Of a DNA stretch of 64,000 nucleotides, positions 17,132 through 25,762 are shown in pieces. The notes under the pieces are model-generated. The model saw nothing but the letters and a program-made list of their open reading frames with translations. It was not told where the DNA came from and did not search any database. Position 1 is the stretch's first letter. Each line of letters starts with the position of its first letter. Origin of the DNA: Cryomorphaceae bacterium (GTDB taxonomy: Bacteria > Bacteroidota > Bacteroidia > Flavobacteriales_D > Crocinitomicaceae). Location of the stretch: NCBI GenBank assembly GCA_027483605.1, contig JAIXUE010000022.1, positions 62,001-126,000 of the forward strand, written 5' to 3'. The position numbers and the translations under genes are program-made.

Positions 17132-18573
17132 TGCAAACCGACGCTAAAAAATCATTAGGCCTACTCGATGCCACTCTATTGGTATCGGGCTCTATGATCG
17201 GTTCGGGTATTTTCATTGTTTCAACCTTGATGCTGCGCGATATCGGATCGCCAGCTTGGTTGTTGGTCTTGTGGGTACTAACGGGCCTCATTACTGTTTT
17301 TGCAGCCTTGAGCTACGGAGAACTCGCTGGCATGATGCCAAACGCAGGTGGGCAATATGTTTACATTCAGCGTGCCTATGGCAAAATGGCCTCATTTCTC
17401 TATGGCTGGACGGTCTTTACAGTCATTCAAACCGGCGTTATTGCCGCCGTTGCGGTGGCGTTTGCTAAATATACTGCTATCTTTTTTCCAGAATTAAATG
17501 ATGTTGTTTTCACGACCCCATTTTTGGCAGTGACCTGGGCCCAATTGCTCGCTATTGCTTCTGTTATATTTTTGACTTATTCTAACGCAAGGGGTGTACA
17601 AAATGGTAAAGTCATTCAGTTTGTATTTACGTTTGCGAAGCTTTTTGCATTAGGTGCATTAATTGTATTGGGTATTTACATTGGCCTCAAAACCGATGTT
17701 TTTGCTATGAACTTTGCAGACGCGTGGAAAGCAACCAAAACAGTTGTTTCAGACGGAGGGAGTATTTCTCAAATCTCACTTACGGGTTGGGCTTTGGTGG
17801 GTGCTTTGGGTGCTACCATCATCAACTCTTTGTTCTCTGCAGATGCTTGGAACAACGTTACTTTTATTGCGGGTGAAATCAAAGATCCAAAAAAGAATAT
17901 TCCCAAAAGCTTGTTTTTTGGAACCCTCATTGTCACGGTTATTTACATACTTGCCAACGTCGCCTACCTTGCCTTGCTACCCATTAATGGTAGTCCAGAT
18001 GCGCTCAATCCCATAGACCAAGGAATGCTTTTTGCCAGTAATGACCGCGTCGGTGCTTCGGCAGCTTATGTCATTTTCGGTGATGCTGGCATCCTTTTGA
18101 TGGCAGGGCTCATCATGGTTTCTACCTTTGGCTGTAACAACGGGCTTGTATTGGCAGGATCTCGTTTGTTTTACGCCATGTCAAAAGACGGTCTGTTTTT
18201 TAAAGGTGCCGCACAGCTCAATGCAAATGGGGTGCCTGCTCGTGCACTCTGGATCCAATGTGCTTGGGCAAGTGTGCTTTGTCTTTCAGGTAAATACGGT
18301 GATTTGCTTACTTATAGTACGTTCGCAAGTTTGTTGTTTTACATCCTGACCATCTACGGAATTTTCAGGTTACGCAAACTGGAGCCTGACACACCAAGGC
18401 CTTACAAAGCTTGGGGTTATCCATTTATTCCTGCGTTGTATATCGTGCTCACGCTCGCCATTTGTGTTGATCTTTTGATTTATGATTTTCGCAATGCTGG
18501 CATGGGCTTGTTTATCGTCCTACTTGGTATTCCGGTGTATTACTTAATCGAGTCCAAAAGAAAAGCTATCTAG
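17131..18573 (+). CDS. APC-superfamily amino-acid permease (LAT/exchanger-like)
   Basis: The 480-residue protein has ~12 helices and starts with the helix-1 motif LVSGSMIGSGIFIVS. Later conserved stretches are GELAGMMPNAGGQYVY and DAWNNVTFIAGEIKDPKKNIP. These features are closest to the amino-acid exchanger (L-type) branch of the APC superfamily, unlike the CAT-like first gene. The pair may handle related substrates in different modes; that is inference from cotranscription. Confidence 0.88.
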   Translation: MQTDAKKSLGLLDATLLVSGSMIGSGIFIVSTLMLRDIGSPAWLLVLWVLTGLITVFAALSYGELAGMMPNAGGQYVYIQRAYGKMASFLYGWTVFTVIQTGVIAAVAVAFAKYTAIFFPELNDVVFTTPFLAVTWAQLLAIASVIFLTYSNARGVQNGKVIQFVFTFAKLFALGALIVLGIYIGLKTDVFAMNFADAWKATKTVVSDGGSISQISLTGWALVGALGATIINSLFSADAWNNVTFIAGEIKDPKKNIPKSLFFGTLIVTVIYILANVAYLALLPINGSPDALNPIDQGMLFASNDRVGASAAYVIFGDAGILLMAGLIMVSTFGCNNGLVLAGSRLFYAMSKDGLFFKGAAQLNANGVPARALWIQCAWASVLCLSGKYGDLLTYSTFASLLFYILTIYGIFRLRKLEPDTPRPYKAWGYPFIPALYIVLTLAICVDLLIYDFRNAGMGLFIVLLGIPVYYLIESKRKAI

Positions 18574-18607
18574 CCAATATTTCTGGTGCGCCAACGTTGA
18601 GCGTTCC

Positions 18608-19489
18608 ATGAAAAAACCTTTTGTGATTTTCTCCAAACGATTAGAACGCGGCACCATCTTGTGGCTGTTTGTTTGTGTGGTGCTTGTTTTTGTACCCAGA
18701 ATGGAGGCTTATTTTCTAAATCCAGACATGAGCTATACATGGCAATACGAGATGGAACAAAAAGCGAAACTGGCTTTTCACATGCCCTCAACAGCTCATG
18801 CAAAGCGTTCATATGCTAGGCTCTGGAAACGCTGCAACCCAGAGACCCTCACAGCGACGGATTGGCAAAGGTTGGGCCTGAGCCCAAAGCAAGCAGCTTC
18901 ATTGCTGCGCTTCAAAGATAAATACGGGCTTCGTTCTTTGTCTCAAATGCAACAAATACGGGTGTTGCCATCAGCATTGCTCAAACAAATTTCGGATTCC
19001 TTGTCTTTTGAACCCGCTCCAAATACGCAAACAAGAGCGTTAAATCAAGATGAAAATGCGTTAATCATTAAAAGGCAAGATGCTAAAAGGCAATTCGACA
19101 GGTTGGATATCAATTCAGCAACTGAGGTGATGTTAGTAGCCCTGCCTGGTCTTGGCTCATATACCGCAGCAAAGATTATTGCTTATCGCGAGCGTTTGGG
19201 TGGCTTTTTAGCACTAGATCAATTGCAAGAAATTCAAGGGGTCAAGCCAGAGATACTGCAAAATGTACTGCCTTATTTAGTGCTTGAACAAGGCGTTAAA
19301 CGCATGTCAATCAATGAAGTGAGCTACGAAACACTCAAACAACATCCATATCTGACTTGGAATCAGGCTAATTCTATCATCAAAATGCGCAAGCAAAAGG
19401 GAGCGTTTAAAGATTTAAAGGAGCTCAAAGAATCTGTATTAATTGACGACGATACATACAAGAAACTCCTGCCTTATGTATCTTTGTGA
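18608..19489 (+). CDS. Helix-hairpin-helix protein, ComEA-like, membrane-anchored
   Basis: The 293-residue protein has an N-terminal membrane anchor (TILWLFVCVVLVFVP) followed by at least three helix-hairpin-helix units: LGLSPKQAASLLRFKDKYG, LPGLGSYTAAKIIAYRERLG, and LTWNQANSIIKMRKQKG. ComEA-type domains bind DNA non-specifically, and ComEA is the periplasmic DNA receptor for transformation. In Bacteroidota such proteins are common and not proven to act in competence. The last codons overlap the -7 box of apt, whose ATG begins two bases after this stop. Confidence 0.82.
   Translation: MKKPFVIFSKRLERGTILWLFVCVVLVFVPRMEAYFLNPDMSYTWQYEMEQKAKLAFHMPSTAHAKRSYARLWKRCNPETLTATDWQRLGLSPKQAASLLRFKDKYGLRSLSQMQQIRVLPSALLKQISDSLSFEPAPNTQTRALNQDENALIIKRQDAKRQFDRLDINSATEVMLVALPGLGSYTAAKIIAYRERLGGFLALDQLQEIQGVKPEILQNVLPYLVLEQGVKRMSINEVSYETLKQHPYLTWNQANSIIKMRKQKGAFKDLKELKESVLIDDDTYKKLLPYVSL
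19479..19486 (+). promoter_or_regulatory. -7 promoter box of apt, embedded in the preceding gene's last codons
   Basis: TATCTTTG is followed by tgac and the apt ATG, so the box ends four bases from the start codon. It lies entirely within the final coding triplets of the HhH gene. Confidence 0.55.
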
Positions 19490-19490
19490 C

Positions 19491-20021
19491 ATGACAATTC
19501 ACGAACAACTCAAAGCAGTGATCCGAGATGTGCCTGATTTTCCTCAACCAGGCATCTTATTTAAGGACATTTCAACCATCATGCTCAGTCCGGAAGTCTC
19601 TAATTCGGTTCTTGATCATTTAGCAGCACAATACCAAGATGCTGGCCTTGATGCCATAGCGGGTATTGAAAGCCGTGGTTTTCTTTTTGGTTATCCGTTG
19701 GCGATGCGCTTGGGCTTACCTTTTGTGCTCATTCGAAAAGAAGGAAAGCTTCCTTACGACAAAATTAAGCATGCATATGAGCTCGAGTATGGCTCTGCAG
19801 TCATTGAAATGCATACCGATGCCATCAAAGCAGGGCAGCGCGTCCTGATCCACGACGACCTTCTTGCCACTGGCGGCTCTGCTGCAGCAGCAGCGACACT
19901 TATCGAAAAAAGTGGTGGGGTAGTGGCAGGCTTTGATTTTTTAGTTGCCCTTGATTTCTTGAATGGTAGTCAACACCTTGTAAAGTACAGCGAGCAAATC
20001 AATGCAATTGCACACTATTAA
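19491..20021 (+). CDS. apt: Adenine phosphoribosyltransferase
   Basis: The 176-residue protein has the class I PRTase features of Apt: DVPDFPQPGILFKDIS near the N-terminus, GIESRGFLFG, RKEGKLPY and the PRPP loop VLIHDDLLATGGSA. It salvages adenine to AMP. The ATG at 19491 gives the family's standard N-terminus (MTIHEQLK); the in-frame codon at 19443 would add 16 residues from the previous gene's end. Confidence 0.96.
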   Translation: MTIHEQLKAVIRDVPDFPQPGILFKDISTIMLSPEVSNSVLDHLAAQYQDAGLDAIAGIESRGFLFGYPLAMRLGLPFVLIRKEGKLPYDKIKHAYELEYGSAVIEMHTDAIKAGQRVLIHDDLLATGGSAAAAATLIEKSGGVVAGFDFLVALDFLNGSQHLVKYSEQINAIAHY

Positions 20022-20084
20022 ACTGACCTTATGAACTAATCATCTCATTTAGAATTTCATCAACAACCAACATCAATCAACAAC

Positions 20085-21224
20085 ATGAGTACTTATTTCA
20101 CAGAACAACAACAACTCCTTGCTCAGATGGTGCGAGACTTCGCAGAGCGAGAAATTCGCCCTCAAATGAAACACTGGGATGACCACGAAATCTTCCCTAT
20201 TGAGGTGATGAAAAAAATGGGTGAGCTCGGCTTACTCGGAATCTTTATTCCAGAAGAATACGGCGGTTCAGGCTTCGGTTACAATGAATATGCTACTGTT
20301 CTCATGGAACTCGGGAAAGTTTGCGGCGGAGTAGGGCTAAGCGTAGCTGCGCATAACTCTCTTTGCACCGGTCATATCTATTACCACGGCACCGAGGCAC
20401 AAAAACAAAAATATTTACCAAAATTGGCAAGCGGCGAGTGGATTGGCGCTTGGGGACTTACCGAGGCCAACACAGGCTCTGACGCCATGCGCATGAAAGC
20501 CACAGCAGTTCAAGATGGCGACCATTGGGTCTTGAACGGATCCAAAAACTGGATCACACATGGGCTTTCTGGAGATGTAGCAGTGGTGCTCATTCGTACC
20601 GGCGAACTACTCGATAGCAGGGGTATTACCGCCTTTATTGTAGAGAAAGGCACACCTGGCTTCTCCGCCGTCAAAATCAAAGACAAATTAGGCGTGCGCG
20701 CAAGTGAAACCGCCGAGCTCATTTTTGACAACGTTCGTATCCCACAAGAAAATGTCATTGGCGAGGTAGGGCAGGGCTTTGTACAAGCGATGCAAATTCT
20801 CGACGGAGGACGGATTTCTATTGCTTCTTTGAGTTGTGGCATCGCCAGAGGTGCATTTGAAGCTTCAGTTAAATATGCCAAAGAACGCGAACAATTTGGC
20901 CAACCTATTGCGCATTTTCAGGCAATTGGCTTCAAGCTAGCCGATATGGCTACACAAATTGAAGCAGCCGAACTCCTTACTTTTCAGGCAGCAGCTAAGA
21001 AAGATGCCAAGCAACCCGTTACCAAAGAGGGCGCTTTTGCCAAGTACTTTGCCTCAGAAGTTTCGGTCACTTGTGGCAATGAAGCTGTTCAGATTATGGG
21101 TGGTTATGGTTACACAAAAGAGTACCCAGCAGAGAAGTTTCTTCGTGATTCCAAACTCATGACCATTGGGGAGGGAACTTCTGAAATTCAAAAGTTGGTT
21201 ATTTCTAGAGAAATATTGAAATAA
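20085..21224 (+). CDS. Acyl-CoA dehydrogenase (short-chain type)
   Basis: The 379-residue flavoprotein has the full acyl-CoA dehydrogenase fold: N-terminal helical domain, [12 protein letters not shown] and KNWITHG in the middle beta domain. The C-terminal domain has [21 protein letters not shown] and [15 protein letters not shown], whose Glu is the catalytic base in the short-chain and butyryl-CoA class. It removes two hydrogens from acyl-CoA with electrons passed to ETF. No other beta-oxidation gene is adjacent. Confidence 0.93.
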   Translation: MSTYFTEQQQLLAQMVRDFAEREIRPQMKHWDDHEIFPIEVMKKMGELGLLGIFIPEEYGGSGFGYNEYATVLMELGKVCGGVGLSVAAHNSLCTGHIYYHGTEAQKQKYLPKLASGEWIGAWGLTEANTGSDAMRMKATAVQDGDHWVLNGSKNWITHGLSGDVAVVLIRTGELLDSRGITAFIVEKGTPGFSAVKIKDKLGVRASETAELIFDNVRIPQENVIGEVGQGFVQAMQILDGGRISIASLSCGIARGAFEASVKYAKEREQFGQPIAHFQAIGFKLADMATQIEAAELLTFQAAAKKDAKQPVTKEGAFAKYFASEVSVTCGNEAVQIMGGYGYTKEYPAEKFLRDSKLMTIGEGTSEIQKLVISREILK

Positions 21225-21226
21225 TT

Positions 21227-21257
21227 TTTGCAGAATTGAATTTCTCTTGTATCTTTG
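21227..21257 (+). promoter_or_regulatory. rpsU promoter
   Basis: TTTG at 21227-21230, a 19-base spacer, and TATCTTTG at 21250-21257 form a textbook Bacteroidota promoter. The ATG follows 34 bases after the -7 box. Confidence 0.75.
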
Positions 21258-21291
21258 CGACCCTAAGTTTAAAACAAAGAAATTAAAGCAT

Positions 21292-21483
21292 ATGTTGATC
21301 ATTCCAATTAAAGAAGGCGAGAACATCGAACGCGCATTGAAGAAGTACAAGAAAAAGTACGAGAAAACCAATGTGATGAAGCAATTGCGTGGCCGTAAAG
21401 AGTTCGTTAAGCCATCTATCTCTCGTCGCCAGGAAGTGATCCGTGCAGCTTACAAGCAAAGAATGCAAAGTCAGCAATTGTAA
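21292..21483 (+). CDS. rpsU: 30S ribosomal protein bS21
   Basis: The 63-residue protein is basic and starts MLIIPIKEGENIERALK, the Bacteroidota bS21 form, ending KQRMQSQQL. The start is the ATG at 21292; an in-frame codon at 21247 lies inside the promoter and is excluded. In this phylum bS21 helps hide the anti-Shine-Dalgarno sequence of 16S rRNA. The leader here shows no GGAGG-like sequence. A strong terminator follows and abuts the xerC start. Confidence 0.97.
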   Translation: MLIIPIKEGENIERALKKYKKKYEKTNVMKQLRGRKEFVKPSISRRQEVIRAAYKQRMQSQQL

Positions 21484-21507
21484 CCATTTGCTACAAAATA
21501 CGTATGG

Positions 21508-21531
21508 AAAGGAGCTTCGGCTCCTTTTTTT
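21508..21531 (+). terminator. rpsU Rho-independent terminator, abutting xerC start
   Basis: GGAGC-TTCG-GCTCC (21511-21524), extended by A/T pairs on both sides and followed by seven T. The UUCG-type loop and U-run are ideal. The xerC ATG begins at 21532, directly after the U-run. Confidence 0.9.
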
Positions 21532-22407
21532 ATGCTCCAAGAATTCGAAATATACTTACGCCAAGAAAAACGCTTTTCAGCACATACCTGTCTAGCGTAT
21601 CTCCAGGACCTCCAACAATTTAGCACATTTGCGGGTTGCGAATTGCTTTCAGATTGGCAAGAGCAAAACAGTGCAAGCATCAGAGGTTGGATGGTTGCCA
21701 TGTTAGAACAAGGGCTCAGTAAGCGTTCTGTGAATCGAAAACTTGCGGCCCTCCGCACTTTCTTCAAATGGTTGCGCAAAGAGGGTAAGCTCACCGAAAA
21801 CCCCATGACGCGCATACAAGGCCCCAAAAGTGAAAAACGCCTACCAGTTTTTGTCAAAGAATCAGAACTTGATGCGCAAAAAGTGGCTGCGCTTTTTAGC
21901 TCAGATTTTGAAGGGCTGCGCAATCAACTCATCGTAGAACTCTTTTATCAAACCGGCATGCGTCTGTCTGAGCTCATCGATCTCAAGGAGGCTGCAGTCA
22001 GTGCGCAGCACCTCAAAGTGTTGGGTAAGCGCAATAAAGAACGTCTCATTCCCATTGCCCCTGAACTCGCAATTAAAATCAATCAATATCGCGCGGCGAA
22101 ACAAGCACTTAGCCTAGATCATCCTAATTTGTTGGTGCGCCGCAACGGTTCGGCGTTGTATCCGCAACTCGTGTATCGCCTCGTCAAAGAAGTGCTCGGC
22201 ACCTTAAGTGGTGTAGAAAAACGCAGCCCGCATGTCTTGCGGCATACTTTTGCTACGCATATGCTCAACAATGGCGCTGGTCTTGAGACCCTTAAAGATT
22301 TATTAGGACATGCCAATTTATCAGCTACACAAGTCTATACACACAATTCATTTGCGCAATTGCGCAAGGCTTATGGCAGCGCTCATCCAAGAGCATTGAA
22401 ATCATAG
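21532..22407 (+). CDS. xerC: Tyrosine recombinase XerC-type
   Basis: The 291-residue protein has an N-terminal SAM-like core-binding domain and a C-terminal catalytic domain with all active-site residues: Arg144 (TGMRLSEL), Lys166, His234/Arg237 (HVLRHTF), His260 (LLGHANL) and nucleophile Tyr269. Xer recombinases resolve chromosome dimers at dif. It follows rpsU, as in many Bacteroidota, which argues for a housekeeping XerC rather than a mobile-element integrase. The start directly follows the rpsU terminator with no obvious promoter or ribosome binding site. Confidence 0.9.
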   Translation: MLQEFEIYLRQEKRFSAHTCLAYLQDLQQFSTFAGCELLSDWQEQNSASIRGWMVAMLEQGLSKRSVNRKLAALRTFFKWLRKEGKLTENPMTRIQGPKSEKRLPVFVKESELDAQKVAALFSSDFEGLRNQLIVELFYQTGMRLSELIDLKEAAVSAQHLKVLGKRNKERLIPIAPELAIKINQYRAAKQALSLDHPNLLVRRNGSALYPQLVYRLVKEVLGTLSGVEKRSPHVLRHTFATHMLNNGAGLETLKDLLGHANLSATQVYTHNSFAQLRKAYGSAHPRALKS

Positions 22408-22414
22408 TAAATTA

Positions 22415-22440
22415 ATAGGCTAAGCGCTGAAATTGCCTAT
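22415..22440. repeat. Inverted repeat overlapping the pfkB -7 box
   Basis: ATAGGC (22415-22420) and GCCTAT (22435-22440) are a perfect 6-bp dyad with a 14-base centre that itself contains AGCGCT. The right arm shares bases with the TATCTTTG box, the typical placement for a repressor operator. Confidence 0.4.
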
Positions 22441-22445
22441 CTTTG
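22438..22445 (+). promoter_or_regulatory. -7 promoter box of the PfkB-kinase operon
   Basis: TATCTTTG, 17 bases before the ATG at 22463. No clear TTG is seen at the -33 position. Confidence 0.55.
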
Positions 22446-22462
22446 CCGCACAATTTAGATCT

Positions 22463-23383
22463 ATGAATTTAGCAGCAGTTGGTAGTGTCGCCTTTGACGC
22501 AATCGAAACACCCTTCGGGAAGACAGACAAAATCGTAGGGGGAGCAGGCTCTTATATCGCCTTGGCATCTTCTTTCTTTGTTAAAGAACAGAGTCTGATC
22601 TCTGTGGTAGGCGGAGATTTCCCTAAAGAATTCCTTCATTTACTTGAAGCAAAAGGGGTAGATATCAGTGGAATTGAAGTCAAGCATGACGAAAAAACCT
22701 TTTTCTGGTCGGGTCGTTACCATACCGATTTGAATTCGCGCGATACCCTCGTTACAGAACTCAATGTGCTTGCCGATTTTGCACCAGTTGTTCCAGCGCA
22801 AGCGCAAAATGCAGCTTTTTTAATGCTGGGCAACTTGAGCCCTGCTGTTCAATTGTCCGTAATCAAGCAAATGACCACCCGTCCTCAGCTTATTGCTATG
22901 GACACCATGAACTTCTGGATGGACATCGCACTAGAAGACCTCAAAGAAACGCTCAAACATATCGATGTTCTGATCATCAACGATGAAGAAGCACGTCAGC
23001 TTTCAGGTGTTTATTCACTGCGCAAAGCCGCAGGAATCATTCGCGCAATGGGCCCAGCTATTCTCATTATTAAAAAAGGTGAACACGGTGCTTTGTTATT
23101 TCATGAAGCAAACGTGTTTTATGCGCCTGCGCTTCCTTTAGAAGAAGTCTTTGATCCAACCGGAGCCGGAGATACTTTTGCGGGCGGTTTTATGGGTTAC
23201 CTCGCTGCGGCTCCAAAGCTCGACTTCGACACCATTAAACGCGCTATTATTGCTGGCTCTGCCCTTGCTTCATTCTGTGTGGAGAAGTTCGGAACCGAGC
23301 GTTTATTAGAAATCAATCAAGAAGACCTTCAAGAGCGCATGCAAGAATTTGTCGCTTTATCTACCTTTCAACTGGAAGCCTAA
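22463..23383 (+). CDS. PfkB-family sugar/nucleoside kinase
   Basis: The 306-residue protein has the ribokinase fold motifs: an N-terminal GGAGSYIALASSFF glycine region and the C-terminal signature DPTGAGDTFAGGFMGY with the catalytic Asp in GAGD. The family phosphorylates sugars, nucleosides or related small alcohols; which one cannot be read here. The ATG at 22463 is used because the upstream in-frame codon at 22433 precedes the promoter box. The next gene overlaps the stop by one base. Confidence 0.88.
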   Translation: MNLAAVGSVAFDAIETPFGKTDKIVGGAGSYIALASSFFVKEQSLISVVGGDFPKEFLHLLEAKGVDISGIEVKHDEKTFFWSGRYHTDLNSRDTLVTELNVLADFAPVVPAQAQNAAFLMLGNLSPAVQLSVIKQMTTRPQLIAMDTMNFWMDIALEDLKETLKHIDVLIINDEEARQLSGVYSLRKAAGIIRAMGPAILIIKKGEHGALLFHEANVFYAPALPLEEVFDPTGAGDTFAGGFMGYLAAAPKLDFDTIKRAIIAGSALASFCVEKFGTERLLEINQEDLQERMQEFVALSTFQLEA

Positions 23384-25092
23384 TGGAATTACAGCACTAC
23401 ACCGAACAAATTGAGGCTTTGAGCCAACAAGAAGACCTTTTGCCATTAGGCCGCATTGCGAGTGAGCACAAACAGCATTTTGAAGACCTCCTGATCGAAC
23501 TCGAGCGCCAAGAACAAGTCAAACGACTAGAAGCCGCTGATCAAGGACAGGCTTATGAAGAGCTCGACTACAAGCCACAAAAAGAAGCGTTTTTTGAAGC
23601 CTTTAACACATTTGTAAGCAAACGTAAAGCCCAACAACAACTACAGCAAACGCTAGAGGCACAAAACCTCAAACTCAAAAGAGACCTCATCACACGTCTC
23701 AAAGAAGTCATTGACAACGAAGAGAAAATCGGCACGGCTTTTCAGGCCTACAAAGAAATTCATGAGACCTGGAAAAAAATCGGCGCCATTCCGCGCGAGC
23801 AGCGCGAAACCATCCAAAAGGAATACTCACGTTTGTTAGAGATCTTCTTTTATAATATTAAAATTTACAAAGAGCTCAAAGATCACGACTACCGCCGCAA
23901 CAAACAGCTCAAAGAAGACTTGATTTTCAAGCTCAAGCAGTTGCGCGTAGCTCCACTTGAACAGCGCGACCTAGAAGCGCAGCTTCATGTGCTTCAAGAC
24001 GAATGGGAAGAAATCGGCCCGGTTCAAAACGAAGATTGGGAGCTCATGAAAACTGCTTATTGGGAAGCCGTTCGCAGTATCTATGACAAAATCAACGAAC
24101 ACTACGAAGCCCAAAGACAAGTCCTTAAAGCCAATATCGATGCCAAGAAAAAGCTGGTGGCCGATCTAGCTGAGCGCTTGAAAGAAACCGACCAATGGAA
24201 CAACTTCAAGCATTGGGAAACCCAAACCGCTTTTGTACTTGACTTGCAAGCCCAATGGAAAACAATTGGTTCGGGAAGCCGAAAAGAAAATGAAGCTGTT
24301 TATCAAGCTTTCAGGGCCCTTTGCGACGAGTTCTTTGCCGCTAAAAAGAACTTTTCAAAAGAGATTGATGCCGCTAGTCAAGAGATCGTTCAAAAGAAAA
24401 AGAGTCTGATTGAAAAAGCACAAGCGTTGAGTAGCTCTACTGACTGGAAAAACACCGCCGATCAACTCAAAAAGCTGCAAAAGCAGTGGCAAGATTTTGG
24501 TTCAGCAGGCCAACGCTACGAAAACAAGTTATGGAAAGAATTCAGAGCTGCTTGCAATGGCTTTTTTGATGCGCGCCAAGCACATTTTGAAGGCCAGGAT
24601 GCAGAGAACAATAATAACCTTGAGGCAAAGCGCACATTAATTGAGGCACTCCATCAGTATGCCTTGCCTACCGATAAACAAGCTGCCTTAGCTCAATTGC
24701 GCGATTTTCAGCAACAATTCAACGCAATTGGTCAGGTAGGGCTCAAAGAACGCCAAAACGTCTATACAGCGTTTAAAACACGCATGGATGAACTCTACAA
24801 AGACCTCAAATTGGAAGGCCAAGAAAAAGAACGCATATTCTTTCAGGCAAAACTAGAAGGTATGTTGGCTTCGCCAGATAAGCAGCGCCTTCTGCAATCA
24901 GAACGCCAAGAGATTCGCAAGCAAATTGACTTCTTGCAAAAAGATATTTTCACCCTGGAAAATAACCTCGGTTTTTTTGCACGCTCTAAAGGTGCAGATC
25001 AGCTCCGCCTCGATGTTCAGAAAAAAGTTGAAGCAGCCCAAGAAAAAATCAAAGGTCTAAAAGCCAAACTCAAACTCATCCCGAATGAATAG
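23383..25092 (+). CDS. DUF349-repeat protein
   Basis: The 569-residue protein is highly charged and almost entirely helical, with several DUF349 repeats recognisable by recurrent W-x-x-I-G and F-x-x-x-x-x-x-x-F-F patterns (WKKIGAIPREQRE, WEEIGPVQNEDWE, WKTIGSGSRKENE, WQDFGSAGQRYENKLW, FNAIGQVGLKERQ). DUF349 proteins are cytosolic and uncharacterised in this phylum. The gene is translationally coupled to the PfkB kinase and to the membrane protein downstream (8-base overlap). Confidence 0.88.
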   Translation: MELQHYTEQIEALSQQEDLLPLGRIASEHKQHFEDLLIELERQEQVKRLEAADQGQAYEELDYKPQKEAFFEAFNTFVSKRKAQQQLQQTLEAQNLKLKRDLITRLKEVIDNEEKIGTAFQAYKEIHETWKKIGAIPREQRETIQKEYSRLLEIFFYNIKIYKELKDHDYRRNKQLKEDLIFKLKQLRVAPLEQRDLEAQLHVLQDEWEEIGPVQNEDWELMKTAYWEAVRSIYDKINEHYEAQRQVLKANIDAKKKLVADLAERLKETDQWNNFKHWETQTAFVLDLQAQWKTIGSGSRKENEAVYQAFRALCDEFFAAKKNFSKEIDAASQEIVQKKKSLIEKAQALSSSTDWKNTADQLKKLQKQWQDFGSAGQRYENKLWKEFRAACNGFFDARQAHFEGQDAENNNNLEAKRTLIEALHQYALPTDKQAALAQLRDFQQQFNAIGQVGLKERQNVYTAFKTRMDELYKDLKLEGQEKERIFFQAKLEGMLASPDKQRLLQSERQEIRKQIDFLQKDIFTLENNLGFFARSKGADQLRLDVQKKVEAAQEKIKGLKAKLKLIPNE

Positions 25093-25744
25093 CTTTATCA
25101 ATTTACTTCTGCTGGTCTTGAGCTTACCTGCGCTCTTGTTTTCGGTATTTGTTGGTTTTGATCTTCCAATCGACTTTCTAAATACCACCGGAAAGCGCCT
25201 CACTTTTAGTACAGAAGTTTATCTAGGCTTAGGCTTATTGCTCCTGATCATTGGTCTTAGACGCAGTATTCGCCGCTGGATGGGCGTTGCAATGGTCAAG
25301 CAAGTTGGCAAATTTGTCTGGAATGCACCGATCAGTAAAACACGTAGACTGCGCGTATTTGTTTATAATTCTATTGAGGGTGTTGTGTTTTTGAGTTTGG
25401 CGTTTGCCCATTGGTTTTTGACGCCAGCGGCTCTTTTTGTTTTACTGGTCTACCTCATTTTGGCGCTAGATTCCTTTCTTTTTATTTTACTCAATCAAAC
25501 CAACTTTAGGGTAGGGCTGAGCTCAAAGGCTATTCTTGTTGCGGACAGAGAAGTACTTCTTATTTATTTGAATGGGCTTAGAAAGGTATCAGTTAGTCAG
25601 CAAACAGTATACTTTGACTACAGCGAAAACCTTCAACTTTCTTTTCCTCTTGACTGTATAGAGGAACAACAAAAAGCTAATTTTTTTGCAGCCCTAGAAG
25701 CTCAAATAGACCGTGATCGCGTGCTATTTCAGCACACGAAATAG
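25085..25744 (+). CDS. Hypothetical four-helix membrane protein
   Basis: The 219-residue protein has about four hydrophobic helices (two in residues 1-60, two around 95-145) followed by a soluble C-terminal stretch of ~70 residues. I recognise no family or catalytic motif. It overlaps the DUF349 gene by 8 bases, so it shares that operon. The promoter box of the next gene begins 6 bases after this stop. Confidence 0.72.
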   Translation: MNSFINLLLLVLSLPALLFSVFVGFDLPIDFLNTTGKRLTFSTEVYLGLGLLLLIIGLRRSIRRWMGVAMVKQVGKFVWNAPISKTRRLRVFVYNSIEGVVFLSLAFAHWFLTPAALFVLLVYLILALDSFLFILLNQTNFRVGLSSKAILVADREVLLIYLNGLRKVSVSQQTVYFDYSENLQLSFPLDCIEEQQKANFFAALEAQIDRDRVLFQHTK

Positions 25745-25750
25745 AATTTG

Positions 25751-25758
25751 TACATTCG
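25751..25758 (+). promoter_or_regulatory. -7-like box four bases before the GT9 start
   Basis: TACATTCG (one mismatch to TAnnTTTG) is followed by tatc and the ATG at 25763, the same four-base geometry found at several other starts. Confidence 0.35.
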
Positions 25759-25762
25759 TATC

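Noticed and set aside
20085..21224. Acyl-CoA dehydrogenase as part of the phenylacetate cluster
   Set aside because: It lies about 30 kb away in a different context, and its motifs are those of general short-chain acyl-CoA dehydrogenases.
21532..22407. Tyrosine recombinase as sign of a mobile element
   Set aside because: It follows rpsU as in other Bacteroidota, has XerC length, and no attachment repeats, cargo or tRNA are near.
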